This document shows, piece after piece, positions 40,431 through 51,892 of a stretch of 64,000 bases of DNA; positions within the stretch are counted from its first letter, which is position 1, and every line of letters starts with the position of its first letter. The translations under genes were made by a program, and so were the position numbers. The notes beneath the pieces are model-generated. The model saw nothing but the letters and a program-made list of their open reading frames with translations, made no database searches and was not told where the DNA came from. This DNA is from Pempheris klunzingeri (Eukaryota; Chordata; Actinopteri; Acropomatiformes; Pempheridae): assembly GCF_042242105.1 (NCBI RefSeq), contig NC_092033.1:18662908-18726907 (forward strand), in the 5' to 3' direction.

Positions 40431-42385
40431 CCCGCTTTCCCTGCAGTTGTTATTTCAGTGACTTCAGGCCCTGTCCATGGTGCTGAATCAGCAGGGGTTT
40501 TGTGCTTAATAGGCTTTCTGTCTGGCCTCACACCAAACCACATTTCAAGCAATTTTACTGTCACGGGCAAATTTCAAATGTGGGAATAAAACCATGAGAG
40601 TTTTACCTCTGTTGGTCGCGGCCCCGTCACCCAAGTCGGTAAATGCCGGCTTCAGGGCACTCATCTGTACCGTAGTAGTTGGTGGTTAAGTTTGTTGAAG
40701 AAGGGGCTGTCCAGTGGGACACTCTTCTGACTGTTGGGCTGTGGGGACAGTGGTGCGGCACCCTTCACCAGGTAGCTGCTATTTGACGAGCAGGTAGTGT
40801 ACGATGTGTTCATGGGAGCGTTTCTGCCGAAAACAGCCGCTGCTGAGAACGAGGTGAACGCGAGCGGTGAATCAAGTGAATTTGTCGGCCCTGAAACCAA
40901 AACGGTGAGCTAAAAGAAGCTCCCACGCTCCGCACAGCCGAGCTGAACTGCAGTCAGGTGGTGGCTCTCTGTGGATTTGTCATTACGAGCAACACGCTTC
41001 ACGTGACATGTAGTTATCATAGAGCTGCTTTCATGTCTTGTTAGATGATCAAAGTATTAACACACCCCCCCCCTTGTTGGTTGTTGCTTGCATAATGAAT
41101 GTATGCATTAAACTGAGTGCATTTCTGTGCGGTGGAATATTTAGTGCGAGCTGTAGGATCCAGGACAGACGTTATGTAACAGGCACAGACCTCTGACACC
41201 AGTGCTCCTCTGTGTGAATTACTGTGAGAAGTCCAGGGAGCTGATGTATTGAATGTTCCATGTTATGACTGGTTCCTGCTTCAGCACAAACCTGCAGTTT
41301 TGCATCACCTGTGAACCTGTGAAACATTTCCGCCCCTGCGATCTTGTGTGTTTTTTTCCCCTGGTAAACAAATCAACAGTGTTACCCTGACAAGTACAAG
41401 CAGGGTAGAACATGAGCATTACTGTCCTTCAGCACGGGCATGATAATGAAATTTGCAATAATCCTGCAGCATTAACCATTAACCGGCATTAATCCTGCCG
41501 TGTTTGGCCTTATTAGCCAAGAACAAATCCATCAGCCTTTTGAAGCACGTTTCTCAGCTCCAAGCTGTTATTTCCGGCCTCGAGAGCTTTCCTTGGCAAA
41601 CCTATATGCACAGAATTCCACCGATGAACCTGAAACTTAGATCAGCGACATGCTTGAAATGGCTGGAGCGTGTCAGAGGAGTCGAGCGGTGACGATACGG
41701 CCCGCCTGTTCTGTGTGCGTTCCTGTGTTTGTGCATGTGCTCACAGAAGGCAGACTTTCCCATCTGCGTCACAGACTCCGCCTGACGTCTGTCAGATGTT
41801 TATGCTCGCTTTGTCTCAGCAAATAGATCTGTTTCATGTGGATGTAAATGAGCATGTGTTGTTTTCTGTCCTCTCCCCTCGCCACCTCATGTAAATGCTG
41901 GTGCTGAAACCAATTCTTCCTTTCTTCTCCGCAATTTATGCAGCCAAATCCTCCTCCTTTCTCCTTTCTAAATCGCTGTCCTGTGCTCTCAGTCCTTCCT
42001 CCCCACCAGTGCTGTTACACCCCAGCCTCGGAGGATAAGCTCAGATATGAGTCCATCGCTTTTTTTTTTTTAATCTCTGGTGTGCATTTGCTGCATATTT
42101 AAAGTAAATGGAGCTTTTTTATTTGTTTGTGAATTGTGCACCTCAGTGTGAGTGGAGCTGAGACGACCAGCTGTGAAAGTTGTATTTCCGCTGGATTTAT
42201 GTGGTCATAATTAGCGGCTCCCATGTGACTGGGTGTATGTGTGAGTGTGTGTTTGTGTGAGAGTGTGTTCGAGCTTGCATGAGAGAGAGCACGCCTGCGA
42301 GCAGGGGTGTGCTCGTGTTTACATGACAGCCGACCAGCAGGGGAAGTGACGCAGGAGGCAGCTGCAGACATTACACCGCTGCAGA

Positions 42386-42435
42386 GGGGGAGAGAGAGAG
42401 ACACAGAGAGAGGGAGGGAGAGGGAGAGAGGGAAG

Positions 42436-42466
<31 letters not shown>

Positions 42467-42477
42467 AGAGTAGGAGA
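42386..42477. repeat. (GA)n purine-rich tract
   Basis: About 90 bases of GA/GGGA with few interruptions. It creates artificial Arg/Glu-rich or Leu/Ser-rich ORFs on the two strands. Confidence 0.9.
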
Positions 42478-42479
42478 GA

Positions 42480-43975
42480 AGAGAGTACAGGGCAGGAAAA
42501 CCACAGACCGATGAAACGGTGAGACAGGAACAAAGAAACTAATGAGCGATCACTTTCTTCGTTACTGCTGTCGCCTGCAGGATCGCCGCCCTGCCTCTGC
42601 TGACAGATCCACCGTAAACAAACGCAAACATGCAGTAAAAATGAGTCAGTGTCCGCGTAGGTGTGGCGAGAGCGCATTTGATTATGAAATGTGTTTACCC
42701 TCTGCTCACTATAAAAGTAGTGACACGGGCTTTGTTTGCCTGCTCCAGCTCTGAGCCAACCTCCCCGGCTGCTATCTGCAGCCATCGTCCCTCCGGCAGC
42801 TGCCCTCTCAGACCGGAGTAGACTCGGACTTTAATGGCCGTTAGGACACTTTCATAACAGCGCTGGTAATGGACACTCCTCAAATATTTCCTCAGCAAAT
42901 GCTGGGCTTCCTAAGGGATGGAAAACAGACGTGGGAAGATGGTTCTCAAAGCAGTTCATGAAAAAGCCCAATGTCATGTCAACATCTGACAGACCGTATT
43001 ATTCAGGGAAGTGGCGAAGGGAAAATCAGATTACTCAAGGATTAGATTTAGAGTATGCTCACCCTCTGGCTGACATTAACATTATTGAAACTGGACTATA
43101 CTGGCTACTTAGCATCATATTGTAAAGCACTGCCAGTCTTCCTAAGAGGCTACGACGTTCATTGCACCTGAAAGAGCCGAAAGAGCAAAACACAATTGGG
43201 TATTTGGCTATTCTCAGAGACTTCCCTAACCTTCTAAGGCCTCTGGATTCGCAAGATCACCATCACGCTCGGGTCCATCGTGCTGGACTCTAAGTTATGT
43301 AGCTGTAACCATGTTGGTTCAGACAAATCAGCAAAAGCTAAGGGAGGGGTGTAGGTGGGACGAGAGCGTTGCGTCCTTGTGTGTCTAAGGAAGGGAAGAG
43401 CATAAAACGCCGGCATAGTTAGCTGTAAAGTCACCGTTCATTGCAGAAGTGGACAAATGAAGTGAACAACACAAACGAAGATGATGAACCTAGACGTTCA
43501 GACCTCAGCGGTACCAGCCGGGTTGGTGGGGGCGGAGGGCCGTGGGTGGCGCCAAATACAACAAAGCAAAACCAAAACCACTAAATCTATTCACACGGAC
43601 AACACAAAATCACAGCTGGAGGAAGCTCTTAGGAACAAAAGACAAAACATAGACAAAAATACATTTTGGTGGCGACATCATCACTCAAGGAGAGGAGGAC
43701 GGACCAATAGCTGCAGAGGGACAGACCGACCCAGGAGGGGAGACCGTGATCCTGTGGTCATAATCAGCAGCTCCCATGTGACTGGGCGCTGTGGTTCTTT
43801 GGTCTGATCGGTTGTTTAGCCTCTGTTAGGCGATGATGGACAGATAGCTCATTTAGTCACTTGACTTGTATTTTTTGAACGTGTCTGCCCTCACCATGTC
43901 CGTCTGCCGATGACTCCCAGTTCTGCGTAACAAACCATCTGGTGAGTCAGATTAAGCCTCGCCAGTATTGTGGTA
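42480..43975. other. Non-coding stretch
   Basis: No exon, repeat family or RNA gene is recognised. The short ORFs here have no recognisable domains. Confidence 0.6.
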
Positions 43976-45240
43976 AAAATGTCAAAATCAAGTCAAAGTC
44001 AAAAGGTTCATCCTCTCTGGAGCAGGAATGTGCTCCAGTATGAGATGTATTGTGCCCAAGATTGACTTTTTTGCTCGGGGCACCACATGAAAACATTGGA
44101 CATGTGAGTAGTATACTACAATATGAGCGTTCTCCGTAAATGTTCATATTTTGGCCGGTGGTAATGACGGAGAAACTCACTGACTGTCTGAAATAGAAAG
44201 GATTAACCCTCTTTGGAGCATGAATGTGACTGTGTCTGTGCGATTATGAGATATCTTGTGTCCAAAGTTGTGGACCAAGGTTGGCAAGACAACACAGATC
44301 ATTTTTTACCCAAAAAGCAAAGGGTTCATTCCCTGGGGGGAGGGGAGGAATGTCCCAAATAAATGTAATAACAGTCAGCCTGTTAGATTATGAGATATCT
44401 TGTGTCCACATTCTGGCCCGTGGCACCACTATCTAAAACTGAAAGGCTTTATCCACCTTTTTAAACATTCATTTATTCAGAGGAGTTTCACCGCGAGCCC
44501 AGTTCTCTTCAGCAGGAATGCCCTGATCCCACTCAGGCAGTTAGACGAAGTTTCACACCTGGAAGCTGCCCAGCACGAGCGGAGCGTGATCTGCAGGCCG
44601 CTGAGCAGCTCCACTGGAGCAGCTGGGAGTTAAGTGCTGTGCTCAAGGGTACATCATTGATGCTATTTCACTTTTCATTGCCGCTGTTTCATGTCATCCG
44701 TTTTTATTACGGTCACATGTCCGTTGCTCTAACCTCAGGGTGACCACTGCATAAAGCCTGAGCATCAATGTGCTCAGTAACATTTATGGAAATCTTACAT
44801 TATGAGATATCTTTAGTACAAAGTTGACATATTAGCTTCAGGGAGCTGAAGGAAGCTCAGCTCATTTAGTGCTCAACCGGAAAGGGATTATTCCACGGAG
44901 AGCATGAATGTAGTGAACAAGTATGTGGGATATCTTGTGCCCAAAGTTGATATTGTTGGTTGGTACACAGCTCATTGTGTATGCAAAATGGTGGCGATAG
45001 ATTTTGGGAGCTCACAGAATTCAGTAGTGTTCATCCTTTGGGGATCATGAATATCCAAAGGAAAATTTAAGAAATCTGTAAGTTCAGTTTTCAAGCGAGG
45101 ATGCTGTAGACCAAAACGTCAGTCAGGGACCTTCCAGTGGCACCAAAGTGTAGGGGATCACCAAAATGATCAAAATCATCCTCTGGGGATTATGAATATA
45201 AGTACCAAACCTCAAGTCGGTGTGGTCGGTCGTTGAGCTG
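43976..45240 (+). repeat. Cluster of degenerate fish repeats ('gagatatcttgtgtcc' / 'ggggat.atgaat')
   Basis: Related words recur: 'ggttcatcctctctggagca', 'attatgagatatcttgtgtcc' (44243 and 44389), 'gtgggatatcttgtgcccaa' (44926), 'tcctttggggatcatgaata' (45036), 'tcctctggggattatgaata' (45178). They resemble the common teleost repeat with a 'catcctctggggaccatgaatgt' consensus. At least four diverged units are present; the exact unit borders are unclear. Confidence 0.6.
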
Positions 45241-48240
45241 CTCTGCACTGGACTAAAGAGACGCGTAGATGTACTCCAGACACCCCACGTCTAACATCAA
45301 ACACCACATGACTGTATTTTCCTGCCTATACTCCTCCGCCGTCTTCACGGGGCTGTGATGAGACTGTGAATGGAGCTCGTCCACTCAGAGGTGAGCAGCA
45401 GATTGCATTTTTAAGCAACCTGCAGGACGGAGAGTGAGTTGGCAGGCAGAGTCTGGCCGGGCGCTGAGCTGCTTGGCATACGTCCGGCCAGGGGGAGGAC
45501 ATGAAGTGAAACCTCAGCAGGGCATGGCTAATGGAGGCGAAAACTTCCCACATTTTTATTAGAGAGAGGTGAGGAGAGAAAGACAAGAGCAGCGGAGACA
45601 CGGAGGGTGTCGATATAATGAGATTTAGAAAAAACAAGTTAGCATTGCGGTAAATGTCCATATCTTACATTGTGGCTCCTGTGCTGTCAGAACATAAGCT
45701 CTGCCTTCAACAAAGATGTAACATTCCCTGGCAACAGCCCACTGTCCATATGTCCTCCGGTCACGGCAATTAAACCGTAAGACGGGGAAGGAAATGGGCT
45801 GCGGAGGCGAGATATAAACACCGAAATGTAAAGAGGGAGCAGAAAAAGCGATTGTCAGGGGTCGTTAATGTGGTTTAGCTGGAAGAGACCGGCCAGCTCT
45901 TGATTCTGTCGTCTTCAGCGTCCTCCCTCTTCCCTCTTTACATTCACAGAAAACACGCACACATGCTCTCCTTGTTTTGCTGTGATTTGCGTTCACAGCG
46001 AGGCGTTTGTGTTGCAGCGTGTGATTCGGAGAGCTCTGTCATGAGGAAGTGTTCACAAGAGCAGAACGGATGATATGAATCTGAGAAGGATGTATTTGTT
46101 TGAGGAGATACATTTGTATGATTGATCGTTTTTTTGGGGGGGGGGAAGTTGGAGAAGAAAAAAAGAGGTTGTGAGAAATAAGCCCGCTTGAGCAAAATGA
46201 ATAGAGCTTAGAGTTATTTTGAGGAATGACCTTATGACTATATTTTTGCATGTCACAGATAAACACGCCAGTGGTTATACTGCCAAAGTAACACAGGAAG
46301 TAGACTCGATGTACCACATCAGAGCAAATGTTTCTTTAAATTAATTTACAGTATTCCTACTTGTAACGCCTAGACACTCAACATGAGCATGTGAAGATGG
46401 ACCCAAAGCTGGGTGTCCCAGAAGCTAAGGTCCGAGGAGCTAGTGGATGATAACAGCAGAGGTGGTTGGAGAGGAGCTAGTTAAACAGTGGATGGTTTTA
46501 GGGGAGGTGCAGACTGCTACAGCTCTGCTAAGTAGGCCAAAGGCACAGGGGAGTGTCACATGAACCAATGCTGCTATGTTAGCTGTTCTCCAGTGTCTTG
46601 TTCGGCCACAGATGGGGAGAGAGAGATAGAAAGAGAGAGCGCTTAGCGTACGTCATGCATCCCATGCCGCCTGACGTCTGAACATGACACCCACAACCAC
46701 ACCGCTGGAAAGGGGAAGTGCTGGTTTCCATCGGCCCGGAGACCACGCTGACCTTTTTCCTCAGCACTCTGCTGAAGGTCAGCAGAGTCAAGGATTCCTG
46801 CGAACCAAAGGCTGACACCCACCTCTTATCTGAGGTCACAAGGTGCCGCGGGAAGTCTGACCCGAGTCTCAGCGTCACGGCGGCCCCCTTGCAAACAAAA
46901 GTCCGACCGGCCCCCTTGTTGTGTGTGAAACCTCCGTGCAAACTCTCACCGCTCCTCCTCCTCCTCCTCCTCCTCCTCCTCCTCCTCCTTTTCCTTGACA
47001 CTCTCTCACACACATCACCCCGCAAGCCCGCTAAAGTGAGATACATCCCCAAGGCAACGGGAGGGACGGCGACACCAGCCCCGGAGGGAAGAAGAGGCAG
47101 GGGGCAAAAAAAAAAAAAAAAAAATGCAAAGAGGTGGGGAAGGTTAGAGAAACAGTTGTGAGGTCAGAGCGGTAAATAGAAGAGAAGACGGAGGACAGAA
47201 GAAGCACACAGACCAATCGATGTTACTCCTGCTGCTGACACGGCGGTGTTTGCTTGTGGATTTATTCCTGTCTGTTTGTACATCCGTTTCTGGGAGAGTT
47301 TCTTTGGTCTGTCATCTGTCTTTGTCCAGCACAGGGAGGAGGAGGACGAGGAGGGGGGGGCGGGGGGGCTCTCTCTCCATGGCACCAGTTTCCCCAGTGA
47401 CTGGAACCAAATAAACTGGCCATACCAGTTCACTCTGCAGGAGGAAATGCCTCGGTTACATGGGGATAATACAAGATCTTTGGTTCCTGCAAATTCACAA
47501 AAACAGCCCACAGAGGGCTTTGATTTCTCAGAACTCCTCTTGGTGATGCTGCCGACACTGCGGCTTTGTTTTTACACACCGACATGCACACACACACGCG
47601 CGCGCTCGATCATTCCTCATCAACCACATCCCCCTTTGTACATGTTAGTAAGCGATGCGACAGCTCCCCTCTTTCTCACTGGCTTTTACGTCAGAGTGAC
47701 TGGCCTAGATTGTCGAAAATGGACCTGGAACACTTGCCGTTTATAGCCTTTACTCTGCCTTTCCCCTGATGTAACGGCAGAGCACGACTTTCCCAGAAAA
47801 ACTTCTGCTGCCCTTTCCGACACACGGAACAATAGAAGTGACAGGGTTCCTGCTTTTACAGGCCAGACCGGTTCTTCTCTTTTTTTTTATTCCATTTCTG
47901 TCCACATGTGAAATGTCAAACGGTCATCTGTAACAGCACAGCGCTCTGTGACGAAGCTCCTCCAGCCTGGCTCTCCACACTGCCTCTGCCTTATGCCGCA
48001 CGTAAACATGCTTGCTAAATGGTAAGCATGTATTATGATGATTGATATGACCGGATACAAACAGCTGAAGCTCAACATGTCAGCTGCAGGCTGTTTGTCT
48101 GTGCTCCTCGTAGTATCAGCTGATGGGGTATTAGTCAGCCTGTGTTTTTACAGGTCTGGGTCCATGTGGCCTTGCTGTCCCTCTTGCCCCCCCAGCCTTA
48201 ACTGAGCCATCTCAACCAAGCCGTGAGGTGTGTTTCTGTG
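45241..48240. other. Intergenic DNA, simple repeats only
   Basis: No supported gene. A (CTC)n run at 46952-46990 and an A tract at 47106-47123 are visible. The Leu-rich or Arg-rich ORFs over the CTC run are repeat translations. Confidence 0.6.
46952..46990. repeat. (CTC)n trinucleotide repeat
   Basis: About 13 perfect CTC units, then a T-rich flank. Confidence 0.9.
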
Positions 48241-48244
48241 CGTG

Positions 48245-48637
48245 TGCTCATGTGTGTGTGTGTGTTTTCAGAGGGTGCAGCCGGCGGCCTCACTTTGTCT
48301 CACGGTGTCATCTTATTGATTTGATCCCTCTTCTCTGAGCCCTTTTCTCTCTCTCTCTCTCTCTCTGTCTGTTGTCTGCCCCCCCCCCCACACACACACA
48401 CACACCCTACTCCCTCCCTGTTCCCACGGCAACATGTGGCTATTGGTTACATAACAGCGGCGCTCGCAGTGTGTGTGTGCACGCTGTGTGTGTGTGTGTG
48501 TGTGTCTCTGTGGCTGCCCCACGGCTTTGGAAATCACACACAAAACATACAGCGTTCAGATCTTACTACCCCTCTCATGTGAGTGCATTAGTGATAGTGT
48601 TAACACTGATTACACCTGCTGCACACACCCTGCTGCG

Positions 48638-48669
<32 letters not shown>

Positions 48670-48843
48670 CTCTCAGTTTACCTCGCTGCAGTCTGTTTAA
48701 ATGTCCACTAGATGGAAACAGTGTGCAAGTATCAAAAAGCATATGATGTGTTAGAAAAGTGAGGGATGATGGGCAGGGTTAGTTGCTGATGGCCTCTCTT
48801 TCCTTCATATTTAACGTTTTTACAGCTTAAGTGTACGTGCAAG

Positions 48844-48879
<36 letters not shown>

Positions 48880-48979
48880 CTTTATTCACTAAGTGTCCTT
48901 GCTGTCATTGGAGGTATGAATGGGTATTAGTGTATGATTAAACGGTGAGATGGATGTGTGTGGGAATGTCAAACACGAA

Positions 48980-49031
<52 letters not shown>

Positions 49032-49304
49032 ACACACACAGATGCCCTCAGATCGCCTCTAATGGCATTAGGCAGGCCTCGGCAGGGGAGGCCAAGCTGC
49101 TGTTCATTTCAATTACAGCCATGTCAAGGAGCGGTCCCACGCAGCACGCTCCAATCTAATTGAGCTAATTTCATATTTATGAGGGAAAAATGCAAGCAGT
49201 ACATAAACACTACACTCCACCGCTCCCATGGGAGCGCTTTCACTGAAGACAGTTAGGAGTTGGGATTCTAACGGATGTTAGGCCTGTGTTTGGATGTATG
49301 TGTA

Positions 49305-49349
<45 letters not shown>

Positions 49350-49710
49350 TGCTCTTGCTTATGCTCAGGAAAAAGGAGAAAGACGAGAGAGTAGACTTTG
49401 GGCTGCTGAAGTGTTTACTCAGGAAAGGTTAGGAGTGTACTCGTTGAAGTGGATGATGCTTGTGTGTGTGTGCGTGTGTGTGTGTGTGCGTGTGCAGCAC
49501 CTGCAGTAAGCGAGCTCTTTTCATCGGAGTCCTCAGAACCCTGGAGGAGGAGCTACGTATACTTTATCGGACTGTGCAGCAGGGCAGTAAAAGCCGTTAT
49601 TGGAAGCCGTCTTATCTTTATGACCTAAACTGCTTCCATGGTGTTTTGCTCGCACCATCGAACTAGCTTTGATAAATCCAGAGCACTAACTGCGTGTGTG
49701 TGTGTGTGCT
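48245..49710. repeat. Microsatellite-dense region, multiple (TG)n, (CA)n and (CT)n tracts
   Basis: Separate tracts are seen at about 48253-48264, 48345-48366 (CT), 48390-48405 (CA), 48474-48505, 48636-48669, 48846-48875, 48980-49040 (CA, about 60 bp), 49309-49347, 49459-49497 and 49692-49708. Between them the DNA looks unique and non-coding. Confidence 0.85.
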
Positions 49711-51000
49711 CAGAACTAGGTTGTCATGCATGGAGTCTCTACAGGGTGACATTTGTAAACATGATAGCACCTTGTAGAAGAGCGGTGTCATTGGAAGATG
49801 TTGACCTTATCAGATGTAGTCGCACTCCAAGATCTCAGACATGACTTTGGTATCATAAGCAATACAACCAGTGGCCCAAGCTGTAAATACATAAGTTGTA
49901 ATAAACCATTGTTTTGCTGTAAAGAAGTGTTAGAAATAAAGCTATACTTTATTGTGCCAAAAGACACGAAGAAGCAGACGTTGTATAAAAAAGTGCCTTT
50001 TGGTTTTTTTACCGCTCATCAGGTGATTACTAAAGTGAGAACATGTAACTGTGAACGTAGAAATATCACATTCTTTTTCTGTCTAATTACGTGGCAATAA
50101 GAAACAACCTTTCCTCAGTTCAGTACTTCACACTTCACTAAGGCTGCCACCTTAGTTGGTCTGGTATGACCAGTAGCTCACGGCAAACTTAGAAAGTAGA
50201 AGCTGAGTCTTTACTTGCTTTCTTACTCATAACCGTGATCATGATCGTTCCATTTACAAAGCTACTTTGCTGCACCGAACTTTAGCCTCAAGTAGTTATT
50301 GGAACAGTCATTCTGGAAGAAGGTCGCTGTGAACGCACTGAAACATGAGCACAAGCTATCATTCAGGGCGCAGGATGAGTAGCATGCAGGACTTCTGGCT
50401 CTGAGAGTTTGATGGTTAATGTGTAAACCTCTTCTTACTGGTGTGACATTTGTTTCAGACAATGGGTGACTGACTGCCATTTGTTCGGTATCACTTCCTC
50501 ATTGCAGAGAAGTAGCGGTGGCGGCGACCTGTGCGTTATGACCTGCTATAATAACCTGCTGCCGGGATCATTTATCCTGAGTCATCGTGACACGGAGTCA
50601 GAATGTTGCAAGGAGGGTAGAAACTCAAGAGAAGCAGCGATTAAAAAACAGAGAGGACGTGAAATTGGCACATTCACTCATACCTAGAAGACTAATGTGA
50701 AAGCTAATGTGCGTGTTAGTTTCTATCTTAGTGATCTTGCCACGTGATTGGCTCTCTGAATTGGCCCTCAGTCCTCCTGGCAGCCTCGGATTGGCCTGGA
50801 TCCACAGGTTTTCTCTGTGACTCATTCCACTCTCAGGCAGAAGCGCTGCCTCTTATGGCGTGTTTCCATAGCAACTGTACGGGGGGTCAGGCGCCAGTGA
50901 AGCCACAGGAACCATTTCCTAATAAACTGGGTTTTATTGTCTCTCTGTCTGTTTTCCTGTGCGAAATGTAAACAGGCCTTAAACTAAGACAGAGAGGGAG
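49711..51000. other. Non-coding stretch
   Basis: No gene or repeat family is recognised in this stretch. Confidence 0.6.
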
Positions 51001-51063
51001 AGAGGAGAGGAGAGGAGAGGAGAGGAGAGGAGAGGAGAGGAGAGGAGAGGAGAGGAGAGGAGA
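51001..51063. repeat. (AGAGG)n pentanucleotide satellite
   Basis: Twelve nearly perfect copies of a 5-bp GA-only unit. Confidence 0.95.
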
Positions 51064-51272
51064 CGTCGAGGGAGAGTTTACAATGGCCTCCCTTTCTCTT
51101 TTGCACGTGTTGCATTCACTTGCTTGACCTCTCTGTCCACAGACATTGTCTGCATGCCAGGCGACGGTAAAAAGGCCATGACGAATACAGGTTTTGGTAT
51201 GCACTGACTGGAGGGACAAATCCTTTTAAAAATACAACACAAGTCACAAGCTTTAAACTTCAGACAGCCACT

Positions 51273-51293
51273 GGGGGGGGGGGGGGGGGGGGG
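51273..51293. repeat. Homopolymer G tract
   Basis: 21 consecutive G. Confidence 0.95.
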
Positions 51294-51361
51294 CAGCAGA
51301 AACAGGCTGTGAACACAACACTGACATAGTTGTTTATTTACTCATCCAGCAGTAACGGAAC

Positions 51362-51892
51362 AACATTATTATTCCTTTGGAGTCGTGTTTGGTGGAGACA
51401 AACAAGGCTCCACCTGAGGGAAATATCTGGATCTTTAGCTGCTAAATGCTCCGCTATTGGCTCAGATTAGCACAGCGCTGCTCCACTTGTTTTTCCTTTT
51501 TTTTTTTTTGTTTACCTGCTACCTTTTACTTTTATTTGGTATCAGGTTCCAATCGAGCTGAGCCGAGACCAAAAGGTGGAGGGAAAACACTGCAGACCGT
51601 TGGTCAAAGGGAATCGTCACTAAGATTGTCGCTTAGACAACACAGGATACCAACTGCAGTTTTTTCATTCACTGGACCAAAGAGAACCACATCAGTGCAG
51701 ATGTTTCTCTGTTTGGCTGCAGATGGAGCAACAACGAGGTTATCCCTGTGTGTGCTGCACTAAAGATAGTGTCCTATGATGATCAGCTAAGAATCCTGCC
51801 TATGCTGAGGGAGCACTGTCTGTCTGCAGGGAAATGAAATTGAGGAAAGTACCAAAAGCGAGTAGAGTTGAATACCATGCAGTGGAAATATG
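51362..51892. mobile_element. Composite of fish repeat fragment and degenerate MITE related to 24900-25379
   Basis: The left part (51362-51462) has atctttagctgctaaatgct, as at 40285-40310. From 51537, ggtatcaggttccaatcgag, ctgagccgag, actgcagaccgttggtcaaa and gggaatcgtcac parallel the interior of the 24900 element. The right end (aaaagcgagtagagttgaat, then accatgcagtggaaatatgg) fits a mutated terminus. The middle contains unrelated sequence. Confidence 0.6.

Larger units (their letters stand above)
38901..42380. other. Intergenic or intronic DNA without recognised gene
   Basis: No supported exon. It holds a (CA)n tract at 39572-39592, a G-rich stretch at 39352-39372, an interspersed repeat fragment at 40190-40312, a small tandem repeat at 40323-40430 and a T tract near 42059-42072. 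Confidence 0.65.

Noticed and set aside
42099..42785. Minus-strand ORF of 228 codons
   Set aside because: It reads through a (GA)n tract giving Leu/Ser/Pro runs, with no recognisable domain or splice context.
46579..47161. ORFs on both strands across a CTC repeat
   Set aside because: The Arg-rich and Leu-rich runs are translations of (CTC)n; the flanking peptide is unrecognisable.
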